From assembly GCA_028288485.1 (NCBI GenBank), contig JAQBNO010000161.1, positions 1-64,000 of the forward strand: a stretch of DNA of 64,000 bases. Reading direction: 5' to 3'. This DNA is from Segetibacter sp. (GTDB lineage: Bacteria; Bacteroidota; Bacteroidia; Chitinophagales; Chitinophagaceae). A program made the translations under genes and the position numbers. Positions 1-9,493 of this stretch are shown in pieces (the stretch's first letter is position 1; each line of letters begins with the position of its first letter). The notes beneath the pieces are model-generated. The model was not told the DNA's origin and ran no database searches. It was given only the letters and a program-made list of their open reading frames with translations.

Positions 1-347
1 ATCATGAAATGCACGATATACTAAAAGCAGCAAGCGAAGCCGGGGCGAAATTTTCAGCTTATACATTCATTCGCTTAAATGGTGCAATTAAATTATTGTT
101 TCACGATTGGCTCTATAAAAACTTTCCCGACAGGGCAGATAAGGTATGGCACATGATTGAAGATAGCCACGGCGGCAAAGTAAACGACAGCGAGTGGGGG
201 CGAAGAATGCGTGGCTCAGGAAACATAGCCGAAATGGTAGCAATGCAATACCGCAAGTACACAAACAAATACGGCTTAAACCATGAGCGGTTAGAATTGG
301 ATTGCAGCCAGTTTAAAAGGCCGGGGGAGCAGATGAGGTTGTTTTGA
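1..347 (+). CDS. Radical SAM protein (PA0069/SplB-like), 3' end only
   Basis: The reading frame is open from the window edge, so this is the C-terminal part of a longer protein; the residues just before Met at 9 (HE) continue the family sequence. The segment resembles the C-terminus of the PA0069-family radical SAM proteins, with a conserved stretch on leucine-asparagine-glycine followed by a phenylalanine-histidine-aspartate-tryptophan motif, and a later ARG-rich RRMRGSG motif. The iron-sulfur CxxxCxxC motif would lie upstream and is not visible. Enzymatic role of the family is not established. The assignment rests on remembered family similarity only. Confidence 0.7.
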   Translation, partial: HEMHDILKAASEAGAKFSAYTFIRLNGAIKLLFHDWLYKNFPDRADKVWHMIEDSHGGKVNDSEWGRRMRGSGNIAEMVAMQYRKYTNKYGLNHERLELDCSQFKRPGEQMRLF

Positions 348-476
348 GAGGACGTAGAGATGTTTTTTATAATTAGTTCATTTATTAATATAAAAAGAGC
401 ATAATCGTTACTTTAGCAACAAATCTTTCATCAATGCGCTATTTTAAAACCTTTTAATATCTATTGTAGATACAGG

Positions 477-1196
477 ATGGCTCAATCAAGCATAGAGTGG
501 ACTGAAATGACATGGAACCCTACAACAGGCTGCAGCAAAATATCAGCAGGCTGTAAATATTGCTATGCTGAAGTAATGACGAGGCGCTTGATGGCTATGG
601 GAATAGAAAAATATAAAAACGGGTTTGAAGTTGCAGTTCATGAAGATGCTTTACAAATTCCTTATTCATGGAAAAAGCCTAAAGTTGTTTTTGTAAATTC
701 GATGAGCGACTTGTTTCATCCTGAAGTACAGGTTGCCTTTATAGAAAAGGTTTTTGAAGTGATGAATAATACTCCTCAACATACTTACCAGGTCCTCACT
801 AAGAGAGCGGAAAGATTATATGAACTTCATCATCGCTTTAACTGGACACCTAATATTTGGATGGGTGTTTCTGTGGAAAATGAAACGGTGATAGACAGGA
901 TAGACTTTTTGCGTGAAACAAATGCCGTTGTAAAATTTCTTTCGTGTGAGCCGTTAATTGGCCCATTACGAAATATGAACCTTATAAATATTGATTGGGC
1001 AATTGTTGGCGGAGAAAGCGGCCGAAAAGCAAGGCCAATTAAAGAAGAATGGGTGCTTGATATCCTATCTCAATGTGAAAGGAGCAATGTAAAATTCTTC
1101 TTCAAACAATGGGGCGGAACAAATAAAAAGAAAGCCGGCAGACTTCTCTTAGGTAGAACTTATGATGAAATGCCTTTGATATCGAAAGTTGCATAA
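477..1196 (+). CDS. DUF5131 family protein (phage Gp37/Gp68-like)
   Basis: A 239-residue protein with the N-terminal family signature WNPTTGC and a cysteine cluster C19-x6-C26-x2-C29 followed by YAE, as in DUF5131 proteins. These resemble radical SAM proteins in the cysteine cluster and are often paired with a three-Cys-motif partner (TcmP). Here the next gene is a 115-residue protein that does not look like TcmP. A weak promoter-like box (TACTTTAG, one mismatch to the Bacteroidota -7) lies at 409-416. Function of the family is unknown; phage and defence contexts are common for it. Confidence 0.8.
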   Translation: MAQSSIEWTEMTWNPTTGCSKISAGCKYCYAEVMTRRLMAMGIEKYKNGFEVAVHEDALQIPYSWKKPKVVFVNSMSDLFHPEVQVAFIEKVFEVMNNTPQHTYQVLTKRAERLYELHHRFNWTPNIWMGVSVENETVIDRIDFLRETNAVVKFLSCEPLIGPLRNMNLINIDWAIVGGESGRKARPIKEEWVLDILSQCERSNVKFFFKQWGGTNKKKAGRLLLGRTYDEMPLISKVA

Positions 1197-1298
1197 ATTG
1201 TTTATCATCGTTTATTCAATATCCTATCGGTGTAATTGAGTGGAAACAAAAACTACAAAAAAGATTTGTAATTGCAAATCGACAGTTAAAAGTGCAAG

Positions 1299-1646
1299 AT
1301 GGGAAATGAATTGAAACCAGGAACTGTGGGAATTTTCGATATAAAAGCCGCAGAAACTGAATTTGCAATTGACACTATTGTATCGAAGGAAGCAAAATAT
1401 AATTTTGCGGACCCTTTAAGATGTAAATTGGAAAAGGAGGATGACTATTTTTTAATCCGCTCTGAAATGTTGGATATTGTAGGAACAGGAAAAACAATAG
1501 ATGATGCTAAAATCTGCTTTTCGGAGGAATTTTACTTTATTTATAACCGCTACAACGAGTTACAAGATGATAATTTAAGTGACAGGATAAAGCGAATTAA
1601 AGCCGTTTTAAACTCTCTTGTATTAAAAGATGAAAGCCGAATTTAA
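1299..1646 (+). CDS. Hypothetical 115-residue protein
   Basis: Not recognised. It is acidic and soluble, with no signal peptide or membrane segment. The middle part (about residues 50-80) reads IVGTGKTIDDAK followed by an EEF motif, which recalls the strand-helix layout of HicB/UPF0150-like small proteins (a glycine-x-glycine-x-threonine turn then an amphipathic helix), but no toxin partner sits beside it. It lies 102 nt downstream of the DUF5131 gene on the same strand, so the two could be cotranscribed. Confidence 0.6.
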   Translation: MGNELKPGTVGIFDIKAAETEFAIDTIVSKEAKYNFADPLRCKLEKEDDYFLIRSEMLDIVGTGKTIDDAKICFSEEFYFIYNRYNELQDDNLSDRIKRIKAVLNSLVLKDESRI

Positions 1647-1720
1647 GAAAAGGTAATTCAAGATTTCTGATTAATACATTTTCTTCTCCTCAAAAGAAAG
1701 CTCCTCCCTGCACCTCCGAC

Positions 1721-1747
1721 GAACGAAATGCGACGCAACGATGAACC
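1721..1747 (-). repeat. Dispersed repeat, GTTGCGTCGCA variant
   Basis: On the minus strand this reads GTTCATCGTTGCGTCGCAT, matching copies at 10024, 15652, 15792, 35475 and 56137. It begins 75 nt after the stop codon at 1646 and precedes the SNF2 gene promoter. Confidence 0.8.
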
Positions 1748-1832
1748 CCATGAAATACTTCTGCCTGTACCATTTAAACTATATCCACATTCCCTGTTAT
1801 TAAATTTCCTGCTTATTAGTTTCCACGTAGTC

Positions 1833-1840
1833 TATTTTTG
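1833..1840 (+). promoter_or_regulatory. Bacteroidota -7 promoter box upstream of SNF2 gene
   Basis: TATTTTTG fits the TAnnTTTG consensus exactly and lies 19 nt before the start codon at 1860. A TTA-rich candidate -33 region lies about 17 nt upstream, but it does not match TTTG perfectly. Confidence 0.5.
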
Positions 1841-1859
1841 AGACTTAAGCAGGAATGAT

Positions 1860-4646
1860 ATGAGTAATGTGTTGTTTGAAACTTTTAAGCGGGAAAAACA
1901 GTCTTCGGTTGTTGCATCCGGGAAACCGGTGCCGGTTGTTTTTTGCCTTTTGTTCGATGAACACGGCGCTTATGTAGAAGTGCGCAATGAAAAAGGAGGA
2001 CCGGCTCAAGCAGATTACCAGCAATACGGGGGCGTAGTACGTACGATTTTAAAATCGATACACGCTATTGAGAGTAAGTCAAATTTTATAATTGACTGGG
2101 AAAATACCGGAGGTAAAGTATACCTGCATGAGAATGATTACCTGATAGAGATGTTGCTGCAAAGCAAGTTGTGGATAGATGAAAAGGGAACAGCAATTAC
2201 TGCTGCGGCACAGGTAGGTAAAACATACCTTTTAATGTCTGCGGCCGAAGATGGCAAAAAAATAAATGCCACTTTGCAGGTGTTAGCGGGCGATGAAGTG
2301 TTTACTCACTTTAAATTCATCAACGAGAATAATGTATACGTTGATGGTAAGGTGTTGGAAATACCATCCATAGGACGGAATTTTAATTCAGTGCTGTTGT
2401 TTAATACCCGTGTTGATTTAGCAGATGTTCCTAAGTTTCTTTCCCTGTTTTTTTCTTATGTGCAGAATATCGAGTTGTCGTACGAGAATTATTCCGTTTC
2501 ATTTTCTAAAGACGTAATAGCTACAACGCCGGTACTGATTTTCGAAAAGATAGATGCGGACGACTCATTATACATGCGCGTCTCACAAGTATTGCCGGGC
2601 ATTGACGCCCGATTGTTGAATGATTACGACCTTCAGTACTTCGCATCGGTGAATGACGTTGAGCAGGTAGTTGATGTAAAGCCGGTAGAACAGGAATCGA
2701 ATGATGCGGCCTTGCAGGCAATTGAAAAAATGCTGCAAAAGCATGTGCCAAAGCAGGGCAAAAAGAAGGCAGGCGACATACTGTTGGAAGATGACCTTTT
2801 TATCATTCCAAGAGAAGTCGCTGCTGGTTTTATTTACAACGACCTTCCTGCATTGCTTACTTCTTATAAAGTGATGGGGGCAGAAAAGCTGCGGACTTAT
2901 AAAATAAGCACTGCTACTCCGCGTCTTGAACTAAAGCTTAGCCACGGTATCGACTTTTTGGAAGGCGATGCTACGCTTCATTTTAATGATGAAGCCTTTT
3001 CATTGTTTGACGCCTTACAACAATACAATAAGAACAGGTACATTTTACTAAGCGACGGTACTCATGCAATAGTGAATGAAAGCTACATGCAGAAGCTGCA
3101 GCGTTTGTTTAAAAAGAAAAAAGAGAATGCGCAGATATCTTTCTTTGACCTTCCTTTAGTGGAAGATTTGATTGATGAAAAGATTGCCGCGGAAACGTTT
3201 AAAAAATCTAAAAGTATTTTCGAAGGGTTTAATTCCCTTCATAAAAGTAAAGTAAAACTACCTGCTGTACAGGCCGAACTACGTCCTTATCAAAAGCAGG
3301 GATACACCTGGTTGAGATATTTACACGATAACAAACTCGGCGGCTGTCTTGCTGATGATATGGGACTTGGAAAAACTTTGCAGGCCATTACGTTGCTTGC
3401 ATCGGTTTATCCCAGGGAAAAGAAACCGTCGCTAATAATAATGCCCAAAAGTTTGTTGTTTAACTGGGAAAAGGAACTGGAAAAATTTGCCGTGCAGCTT
3501 ACTCACTACACCTATTATGCAAACGACCGAAACATAGAAGAAGCGTTGCAGCATCATGTAATTCTTACCACTTATGCAATGATGCGCAATGACATTGAAA
3601 AGTTCAAGGAGCTTGAATTTTATTACGTGGTACTGGATGAATCGCAGAATATAAAGAACATGCAGGCGCAAACGTCGAAAGCTGTAATGCTGCTTCAAGG
3701 TAGGCATCGATTGGCTTTAAGCGGTACACCTATCGAAAATAATTTGAGTGAGCTCTATTCTCTTTTCAGGTTTTTGAATCCGCCTATGTTTGGCAGTTTG
3801 GAAAGCTTCAACCAGTATTACCTGGCCCCTATTCAAAAGCACAACGATAAAGATGTAACGGCCGAGCTGAGAAAGAAAATTTATCCATTCATTTTGCGGC
3901 GATTGAAGAAAGACGTGCTGAAAGAACTACCCGACAAAATTGAACAGGTACTGTATGTTGAAATGAGTGATGCTCAAAAGAAACTCTACGAGCAACGCCG
4001 GTTGTTCTACAAACAGGCAATCGAACAGCAGATAGCGATGAAGGGAATACAACAGTCACAATTCTTTGTTTTCCAGGCATTGAACGAATTAAGACAAATT
4101 GCTTCGGTACCCGAAGGCCCGAGCAATGGACAAATAACGTCTCCTAAAATAGAATTGCTGACCGAGCAATTATTAGATGCATTGGCGAACAGGCACAAAG
4201 TATTGGTATTTGTAAATTACCTGGCAGCTTTAGACCTAATTGGCGAAAAGCTGGAAGAACAAGGTATCGACTATGTGTCGATGAGTGGCTCCACCAAAAA
4301 CCGCCAGCAACTGGTAGAGCGTTTTCAAAACGATGTAAACTGTAAGGTGTTTTTGCTTACCTTAAAAACAGGTGGCACCGGGCTTAACCTTACCGCCGCT
4401 GATATGGTTTTCATTTTCGATCCTTGGTGGAACAAAGCCGCCGAAAACCAGGCAATAGATAGAAGCCATCGTATTGGCCAGGATAAAACAGTGCTTAGCT
4501 ATAAGCTGATTACACAAGGTAGCATCGAAGAAAAAATATTGCAACTGCAGGAGAAGAAAGCAGAAATATTTAATGCAATTATTTCATCGGACAGTGCTTC
4601 GCTGAAGTCTCTTTCAGAAGAGGATATTGATTTTATGTTAGGTTAA
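1860..4646 (+). CDS. SNF2-family DEAD/DEAH box ATPase/helicase
   Basis: A 928-residue Swi2/Snf2 ATPase. The first 430 residues or so are an accessory region without recognised motifs. The ATPase core follows: Walker A DMGLGKT near residue 500, motif II DESQ near 593 (the usual family form is DEAQ), motif III SGTPIEN, and in the C-terminal RecA lobe motif V TGGTGLNL and motif VI QAIDRSHRIGQ near 863. Such proteins translocate on DNA and remodel protein-DNA complexes or act in repair. The next gene starts 9 nt after its stop, so the two are likely one operon with a linked function. Confidence 0.93.
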   Translation: MSNVLFETFKREKQSSVVASGKPVPVVFCLLFDEHGAYVEVRNEKGGPAQADYQQYGGVVRTILKSIHAIESKSNFIIDWENTGGKVYLHENDYLIEMLLQSKLWIDEKGTAITAAAQVGKTYLLMSAAEDGKKINATLQVLAGDEVFTHFKFINENNVYVDGKVLEIPSIGRNFNSVLLFNTRVDLADVPKFLSLFFSYVQNIELSYENYSVSFSKDVIATTPVLIFEKIDADDSLYMRVSQVLPGIDARLLNDYDLQYFASVNDVEQVVDVKPVEQESNDAALQAIEKMLQKHVPKQGKKKAGDILLEDDLFIIPREVAAGFIYNDLPALLTSYKVMGAEKLRTYKISTATPRLELKLSHGIDFLEGDATLHFNDEAFSLFDALQQYNKNRYILLSDGTHAIVNESYMQKLQRLFKKKKENAQISFFDLPLVEDLIDEKIAAETFKKSKSIFEGFNSLHKSKVKLPAVQAELRPYQKQGYTWLRYLHDNKLGGCLADDMGLGKTLQAITLLASVYPREKKPSLIIMPKSLLFNWEKELEKFAVQLTHYTYYANDRNIEEALQHHVILTTYAMMRNDIEKFKELEFYYVVLDESQNIKNMQAQTSKAVMLLQGRHRLALSGTPIENNLSELYSLFRFLNPPMFGSLESFNQYYLAPIQKHNDKDVTAELRKKIYPFILRRLKKDVLKELPDKIEQVLYVEMSDAQKKLYEQRRLFYKQAIEQQIAMKGIQQSQFFVFQALNELRQIASVPEGPSNGQITSPKIELLTEQLLDALANRHKVLVFVNYLAALDLIGEKLEEQGIDYVSMSGSTKNRQQLVERFQNDVNCKVFLLTLKTGGTGLNLTAADMVFIFDPWWNKAAENQAIDRSHRIGQDKTVLSYKLITQGSIEEKILQLQEKKAEIFNAIISSDSASLKSLSEEDIDFMLG

Positions 4647-4655
4647 TTTCTTAGT

Positions 4656-6443
4656 ATGATTAGTAAAGAAAAGCTCCTGGTTTTACAGGAAATATATAAT
4701 AAAGAAAATCTCGACAAAGGTTTGTTTACGCTGGTTAAAAAGTTTTACCTCCATAATCCTTTTAGCCAATGGGGCGACGTTCGGGGGCAGGATATGCTTA
4801 ACAGGCTTAGCATTAAAAAGACATTCAACAAAACAGAAATGGCTGAAATAGCTTTTTCTGTATTTAGTAATGAAGAAGTTTACCATGCTTTTGCGCAGTC
4901 TCTTCCGCAATCGATACAACTGCTTATTAAAAATTTACTATGGCGGCAATCAATGCATTTGAGGCAAGTGAATGAATTGATAAAGGATAACCTGTTGATA
5001 GAAAAAAAAGAGACCTTTGGCAGTTCTGTAGAGGTCAAAAGCGAATTCTATTTTTTTACTGTTGAAGGCTTCTTTAGGTATAATACTTTGAATGATAGTA
5101 TACACCTCTCCCTGCATCCTGAACTCAAAAAGATACTATTCAACTTTTATCCTAAACCACCTCACTACAATTTTATTCCCTTAGACGATATTCCTGGAAG
5201 CCTGTTTCAATTTTCAGCTACAGAAGCTATCATGAACGAACTCCCTCGTTTAATTTCTTATTACCTGCAGAATAATATTAAGTACTCTAATAGTGGTCGA
5301 CCAATAGAAACGACCCTTTCAAAAATGCAGAAGCATTGTTTGATTGAGGAGTTTTATGGGCCAACAACTCACCCTTTAGACAAAACAAGAACGATGCTCA
5401 TAGCAGGCATGTTCTATAACTATAAAGCTGAAAATATAAATGCCGACAGTTCGGACGTTCTTAAAGACCTGTTTACAAAAAATTACCCGAAGCTACCCAC
5501 ATCTCAATTTATTCTCCAGCAGTTAAAAGGATGGGGCTACCTTAATAGTTCTGCGTATTATAAAGACGCCGAAAGTAAAGTGCAGGCAGTATTTAAAGGG
5601 TTACCTGTTAACAAGTGGGTGAGTGCAATTAATTTGCTGGAGCTGGTAGAAAGCCGGCTTTTAAGTATTTACCCCTTGCACCCTTACGGCGTAAACAACT
5701 ATCTATATTATAACGAGGAGGCCGAAACAATACAGGGCAGTTATACAAGAAAAATAGCACTTGACTCTGAAGACTTTCTTCCTCTTATTGCACAACCATT
5801 TTTAAAAGGCTCCGTTTTTCTATACGCCGCTTTTGGCCTCATCGATATCGCCTATGAAAAGGTTGATACAACAGAATTTGCTGAAACTTTTTACTCTGGT
5901 TATGATGGCCTGGTGTACTTCCGGCTTACAACTCTCGGCGCTTATGTTTTAGGTCTTACTCCTAACTATGAAGCAGCAACTGGCTTGCAAAAAAACGTCT
6001 TGCACTTTGCGGAAGACTCTTTAATGATATTAGCTGAAGGTGAAATGGGCGTAATAGATGTAATGCTGGCAAATTATACTGAGAAGGTGGCAGCAAACCG
6101 CTATCGCGTTACAAATAGTTCATTCTTAAAAGACTGCCGCTCGGGTAAAGACGTTGTAAATAAAATTGCCCTATTTAAGAAAACTGTCGGCGATAAATTG
6201 CCACCTAATTGGGAAAACTATCTTACTCAACTGCTCTCGAATGCAAAAGCTGTACAAGAGAAAACTCTGATAACAACTTACCAGCTACCTTCAGATGCTA
6301 AAGATTTACACCGCCTGGTAGCCCAGGACAGCATATTAAAACAACTGGTTTTAAAAGCCGAGAATTACTTTATACTTGTTGCAAACCCCCATGTAACAAA
6401 GTTTAAAAGCAGGATGAAAGAACTGGGCTATATAGTAGAGTGA
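4656..6443 (+). CDS. Uncharacterised 595-residue partner of the SNF2 protein
   Basis: Not confidently recognised. It is a soluble protein of 595 residues with no signal peptide. The last 30 residues (YFILVANPHVTKFKSRMKEL) resemble the end of helicase-associated or XPB-like C-terminal domains, where a hydrophobic strand is followed by a short helix and a glycine-tyrosine-x-valine end. It starts 9 nt after the SNF2 gene. The inferred role is as an accessory subunit of the SNF2 ATPase; this is a context argument only. Confidence 0.8.
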   Translation: MISKEKLLVLQEIYNKENLDKGLFTLVKKFYLHNPFSQWGDVRGQDMLNRLSIKKTFNKTEMAEIAFSVFSNEEVYHAFAQSLPQSIQLLIKNLLWRQSMHLRQVNELIKDNLLIEKKETFGSSVEVKSEFYFFTVEGFFRYNTLNDSIHLSLHPELKKILFNFYPKPPHYNFIPLDDIPGSLFQFSATEAIMNELPRLISYYLQNNIKYSNSGRPIETTLSKMQKHCLIEEFYGPTTHPLDKTRTMLIAGMFYNYKAENINADSSDVLKDLFTKNYPKLPTSQFILQQLKGWGYLNSSAYYKDAESKVQAVFKGLPVNKWVSAINLLELVESRLLSIYPLHPYGVNNYLYYNEEAETIQGSYTRKIALDSEDFLPLIAQPFLKGSVFLYAAFGLIDIAYEKVDTTEFAETFYSGYDGLVYFRLTTLGAYVLGLTPNYEAATGLQKNVLHFAEDSLMILAEGEMGVIDVMLANYTEKVAANRYRVTNSSFLKDCRSGKDVVNKIALFKKTVGDKLPPNWENYLTQLLSNAKAVQEKTLITTYQLPSDAKDLHRLVAQDSILKQLVLKAENYFILVANPHVTKFKSRMKELGYIVE

Positions 6444-6490
6444 CATTTTGTTTTTTTTTGGACCAAACATTTGTATCTCTTATGTGGCAG

Positions 6491-6528
6491 CCGTTGCCAC
6501 GCTCGCTTGTACTGTAACGCCTTATTGA
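6491..6528 (+). repeat. Dispersed repeat, GTTGCCACGCTCGC variant
   Basis: CCGTTGCCACGCTCGCTTG followed by TACTGTAACGCCTTATTG is the reverse complement of sequence at 13159-13195 and, nearly, 30444-30478. It begins 48 nt after the stop at 6443, preceded by a run of T and GGACC. The rest of the 290 nt gap to 6734 shows no gene. Confidence 0.85.
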
Positions 6529-6733
6529 GCTCGCCCAAGGGGCCCACGCTTATGCCTTTGATTGCATGCCGCTTTTTCTCATGTTTTACTTGTTGTCCAT
6601 AAAAAAGATTCTGCAAAATAAGATTGCCATGGGCACGGTTAAACTACCGATGCAAAACATTGTTAAATACTCTTCACCATTTAATCCCGGCGTTGTTTTT
6701 AAGTCAAAGTATCGTGGGTAAACTAAAAACAAC

Positions 6734-7810
6734 ATGAAAACAATATTTACACTTTCACTCTTATTAATAGCTTTTTTTGGCTCTAATGCTCAACGCCAGC
6801 CGAAGGGTTTTCATTTGGAAAAGCCTATAAATATGGCTGCTATTCTTGCTAAAAAGCCATCTGTAGCCATCGGTTTTTCTACGGTTAGTGAAGCCCGTTC
6901 AATTATTAACGACATAATGGATGTAGCAGGTTACCAACAAAACTTTACAGTTACCTCAACTACACAGGTAGATAATGCTGCTGCTGTTATTTACGACGGT
7001 GTCCGGTACATTTTATACAATCCATCTTTTATCAACCAGTTGGATAATGCTGCGCAGGACAAATGGGCTTCCATTAGTGTTATCGGGCACGAGATAGGGC
7101 ATCATTTGTTAGGTCATACAATGGATGCAAGGGGAAGCCAGATACCAAAGGAACTGGATGCAGATCAGTTTTCAGGATTGGTTTTACGCAGAATGGGAGC
7201 AAGTTTACAACAGGCCCAACTGGCAATGAAATTAATTGGAAGTCCCTCTGCAAGTGCTACACATCCTGCTGAAAGAGACAGGCTAGCAGCAATATCAAAA
7301 GGTTGGAATAGCACAACTGTTAATACAAACAGGGGTAATGCAGATGTGGCTATTAGTACACCTGCCGATAGAAAGACTACCTACCCGGATCCCAATCCTC
7401 AAACTTATCCATCGAACCCTAATGCGGGCAATACTTATCCTGCACCTTCAGATAGAAGACCTAGTTATCCTTCTACAAGCAACAGGAAAGGCAGTTATCC
7501 AAATAATAACGGTTCCCGACGCCCGGGCGGTAGAAATAATAGCCAGGGTAATTCAGCTGTACAGGGAGGAATAACTTATGACATCTGGTTTAACGGCAGC
7601 AATGCACAGCAATATTACATAACTGCGCAGAACCAGGTAATAATGTTGAGAGGTAACCGTGTAGTTGTAGTTGCAAAAATTGCTTCAACAAACAAATCTA
7701 ATTATCCTTATGTAATTTATGATGATCAACAACAGATTTATATCGATAGGAGTGGCAAGTTGTACTCCGACCGGGGTAGAAATATAGGTTATTTAACAAG
7801 GCATAATTAG
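6734..7810 (+). CDS. Secreted M48-like metallopeptidase with Pro/Ser/Asn-rich linker
   Basis: A 358-residue exported protein. A signal peptide spans about residues 1-19 and ends near SNAQ. The catalytic zinc motif HEIGHH is followed by the likely third ligand glutamate in ELDADQF, as in M48 peptidases. About residues 205-275 form a low-complexity linker rich in Pro, Ser, Asn and Tyr, and the last 75 residues form a small beta-rich module with tyrosine-rich repeats. It is monocistronic, closed by a bidirectional terminator at 7833. The substrate is unknown; envelope protein turnover is a plausible role. Confidence 0.8.
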   Translation: MKTIFTLSLLLIAFFGSNAQRQPKGFHLEKPINMAAILAKKPSVAIGFSTVSEARSIINDIMDVAGYQQNFTVTSTTQVDNAAAVIYDGVRYILYNPSFINQLDNAAQDKWASISVIGHEIGHHLLGHTMDARGSQIPKELDADQFSGLVLRRMGASLQQAQLAMKLIGSPSASATHPAERDRLAAISKGWNSTTVNTNRGNADVAISTPADRKTTYPDPNPQTYPSNPNAGNTYPAPSDRRPSYPSTSNRKGSYPNNNGSRRPGGRNNSQGNSAVQGGITYDIWFNGSNAQQYYITAQNQVIMLRGNRVVVVAKIASTNKSNYPYVIYDDQQQIYIDRSGKLYSDRGRNIGYLTRHN

Positions 7811-7832
7811 TTGTGGATCGGGACAATAAAGC

Positions 7833-7858
7833 AAAAGCGAAGTGCCAACTTCGCTTTT
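7833..7858. terminator. Bidirectional intrinsic terminator
   Basis: An 11-bp perfect stem (AAAAGCGAAGT with ACTTCGCTTTT), loop GCCA, with A-rich and T-rich flanks. It lies between two convergent genes, so it can serve both. Confidence 0.85.
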
Positions 7859-7892
7859 CTTGATTATCAGAAACCGTTATTAATAAAAACGT

Positions 7893-8417
7893 TTACAATC
7901 GTTTTATCATAATCACCATTCCCCTAAGTTCTTCTTTCATCAACGGATGTTTTAAACGATGTATGCCTGTAATTGTAAATCCCATTTTTTTATAAAAAGC
8001 GATCGGCCCTTCACTGGTATCCATCGCTTTCAACCAAACAATCTCTTTATTGTTTTCTTGTGCAATTTTAAACGTCAGCTCAACCAGGTCTCTTCCTATA
8101 TGTTTTCCTGCTGCATCTTTATTCAAATAGATTCGTTCCAGTTCCAACGCCTTGTTATCTTCAAAACCTTCTAATGGAGCGTTTATGTTTAATTTAAGAA
8201 AACCAGCCGGTTTGCCGTTATAATAAGCGAGATAAAAGATGGCGTTGAGGTCATTTAATTCATCAGTTAATCTGTCAACAGAAAAGTATTTTTCTGTGTA
8301 CCATTTTCCGTGGTCGTGCCACAGTCCAGGATAATGATCAGAATAAGCTTTTCGTGCAACTTTGCTCAGTAGCTCAGCATTTTTCGGTTCCAGCTTCTGA
8401 ATACTAATTTCTCCCAT
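7893..8417 (-). CDS. GNAT family N-acetyltransferase
   Basis: A 174-residue GNAT-fold protein. The central region carries the LERIYLNKDAAGKHIGRDL motif, matching the acetyl-CoA pyrophosphate-binding motif A (Q/RxxGxG/A), and GFTITGIHRL near the C-terminus is the usual GNAT strand pairing. It probably acetylates an amine on a small molecule or protein, but the substrate cannot be told. It lies 73 nt downstream of the CBS-domain gene on the same strand, so cotranscription is possible. Confidence 0.88.
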   Translation of the reverse strand: MGEISIQKLEPKNAELLSKVARKAYSDHYPGLWHDHGKWYTEKYFSVDRLTDELNDLNAIFYLAYYNGKPAGFLKLNINAPLEGFEDNKALELERIYLNKDAAGKHIGRDLVELTFKIAQENNKEIVWLKAMDTSEGPIAFYKKMGFTITGIHRLKHPLMKEELRGMVIMIKRL

Positions 8418-8490
8418 TTAAAATTCACCCTCGACCTGGCCTGCAATTTTTACTTTTGTTATGGTGGTAAATACTTCGGGGCGATCGTTT

Positions 8491-8946
8491 TTAAAAGAAC
8501 TTTCCGCTTTCATCGGTATCAATAAGTGAACTCGTAAGCGTGTCATCAAAAACGTCGTGTTTGTTTGCTAACACTGCACGTAACAGATCGTGGATAGTAA
8601 TTATACCAACAAATTCTTCACCATCGAATGCTGCAAGGTATCTTGCCCCACGAGTGTTCATTTGATACATGCAATCTTCTACGGTGTCATCTAAATTTAC
8701 TTCTGGTAGCTCTGTCGTCATTACATCACACACTTTTGTTTCCCTGCTTGAGCGGCCTTGTAAAACCAGTTTACGGGTGTAATCTCTTTCGGTGAAAATG
8801 CCAGTAAACTTCCCGCCTTCAAACACTACCAGGTAGCTCAAATTTACCGATATCAGCGTTTTCAGGGCATCTATCACTAAAATATCCGGTTCGATTATAT
8901 TGGATGGACTGTCTTTTGTTTTTAAGATATTATCTACTGTTTGCAT
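8491..8946 (-). CDS. CBS-domain pair protein
   Basis: About 151 residues forming two tandem CBS motifs, with the pattern GIFTERDYTRK in the first and GIITIHDLLRAV in the second. Such stand-alone Bateman modules bind adenine nucleotides and are often regulators. The chosen start is ATG at 8946 (MQTVDN); an in-frame TTG two codons upstream would only add two residues. No other domain is attached. Confidence 0.88.
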   Translation of the reverse strand: MQTVDNILKTKDSPSNIIEPDILVIDALKTLISVNLSYLVVFEGGKFTGIFTERDYTRKLVLQGRSSRETKVCDVMTTELPEVNLDDTVEDCMYQMNTRGARYLAAFDGEEFVGIITIHDLLRAVLANKHDVFDDTLTSSLIDTDESGKFF

Positions 8947-8952
8947 TGGCAA

Positions 8953-9255
8953 GTGTTTAATTATTATTCGAATATACTTTTTAGTTTTTTGTGAATGAAG
9001 TAATTTTTTTTATAACAAGATAAGTATTTTAAAAATTGGTGCCTGCCTTATTAAAAAACGTTTCGGGGGAAGTTACGAAATTGAGAAAGTGTAGAAAGAT
9101 CGAAAACATATATTCATCTCCGTTTCACAATAGTAATGGCTTTCTCTGCCACTTATTGAACACCGGTTGAAGTGCGTTTTGCCTGTTTTATTTTTTATCT
9201 CTCGTTACAAAAAGTTTTTGATTTTAAACTGATGTTGTATTTCTCATTCATCAGA
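8953..9255. other. Gene-free stretch upstream of small ORFs
   Basis: AT-rich DNA with no convincing gene. It probably holds the promoter of the minus-strand CBS gene and, near 9210-9240, a weak candidate promoter for the small ORF at 9256 (TTTTTG, then a TATTTCTC box 18 nt on). Confidence 0.4.
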
Positions 9256-9429
9256 ATGAAAAGAATCAGAAAAAATATTTGTGAAAGATTTGTTAATGCG
9301 AAAAAGATTGGTGATGTTTGCAAAGTCAAAAACATAAACAGCAACATGCTACGCTTCTCTATAAATATAGAAACAACAAAATGGTTTAGTCTGCACCACG
9401 ACTACATCACGCGGGGCATGCAATGCTGA
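9256..9429 (+). CDS. Possible 57-residue basic small protein
   Basis: ATG at 9256 opens a 57-codon frame encoding a basic, Asn/Ile/Lys-rich peptide ending in RGMQC. It is followed 37 nt later by a strong intrinsic terminator, which argues that something here is transcribed. The frame extends upstream to 9172 but without an obvious earlier start. No family is recognised; the transcript could instead be a non-coding RNA. Confidence 0.35.
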   Translation: MKRIRKNICERFVNAKKIGDVCKVKNINSNMLRFSINIETTKWFSLHHDYITRGMQC

Positions 9430-9468
9430 AAGTTAAGTACAACAAGAACTAACTGATTATACATGAAG

Positions 9469-9493
9469 CCCCGCAGAAAAAGCGGGGTTTTTT
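9469..9493 (+). terminator. Intrinsic terminator
   Basis: Stem CCCCGC/GCGGGG with an A-rich loop, followed by six T residues. It closes the transcript of the small ORF at 9256. Confidence 0.85.
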
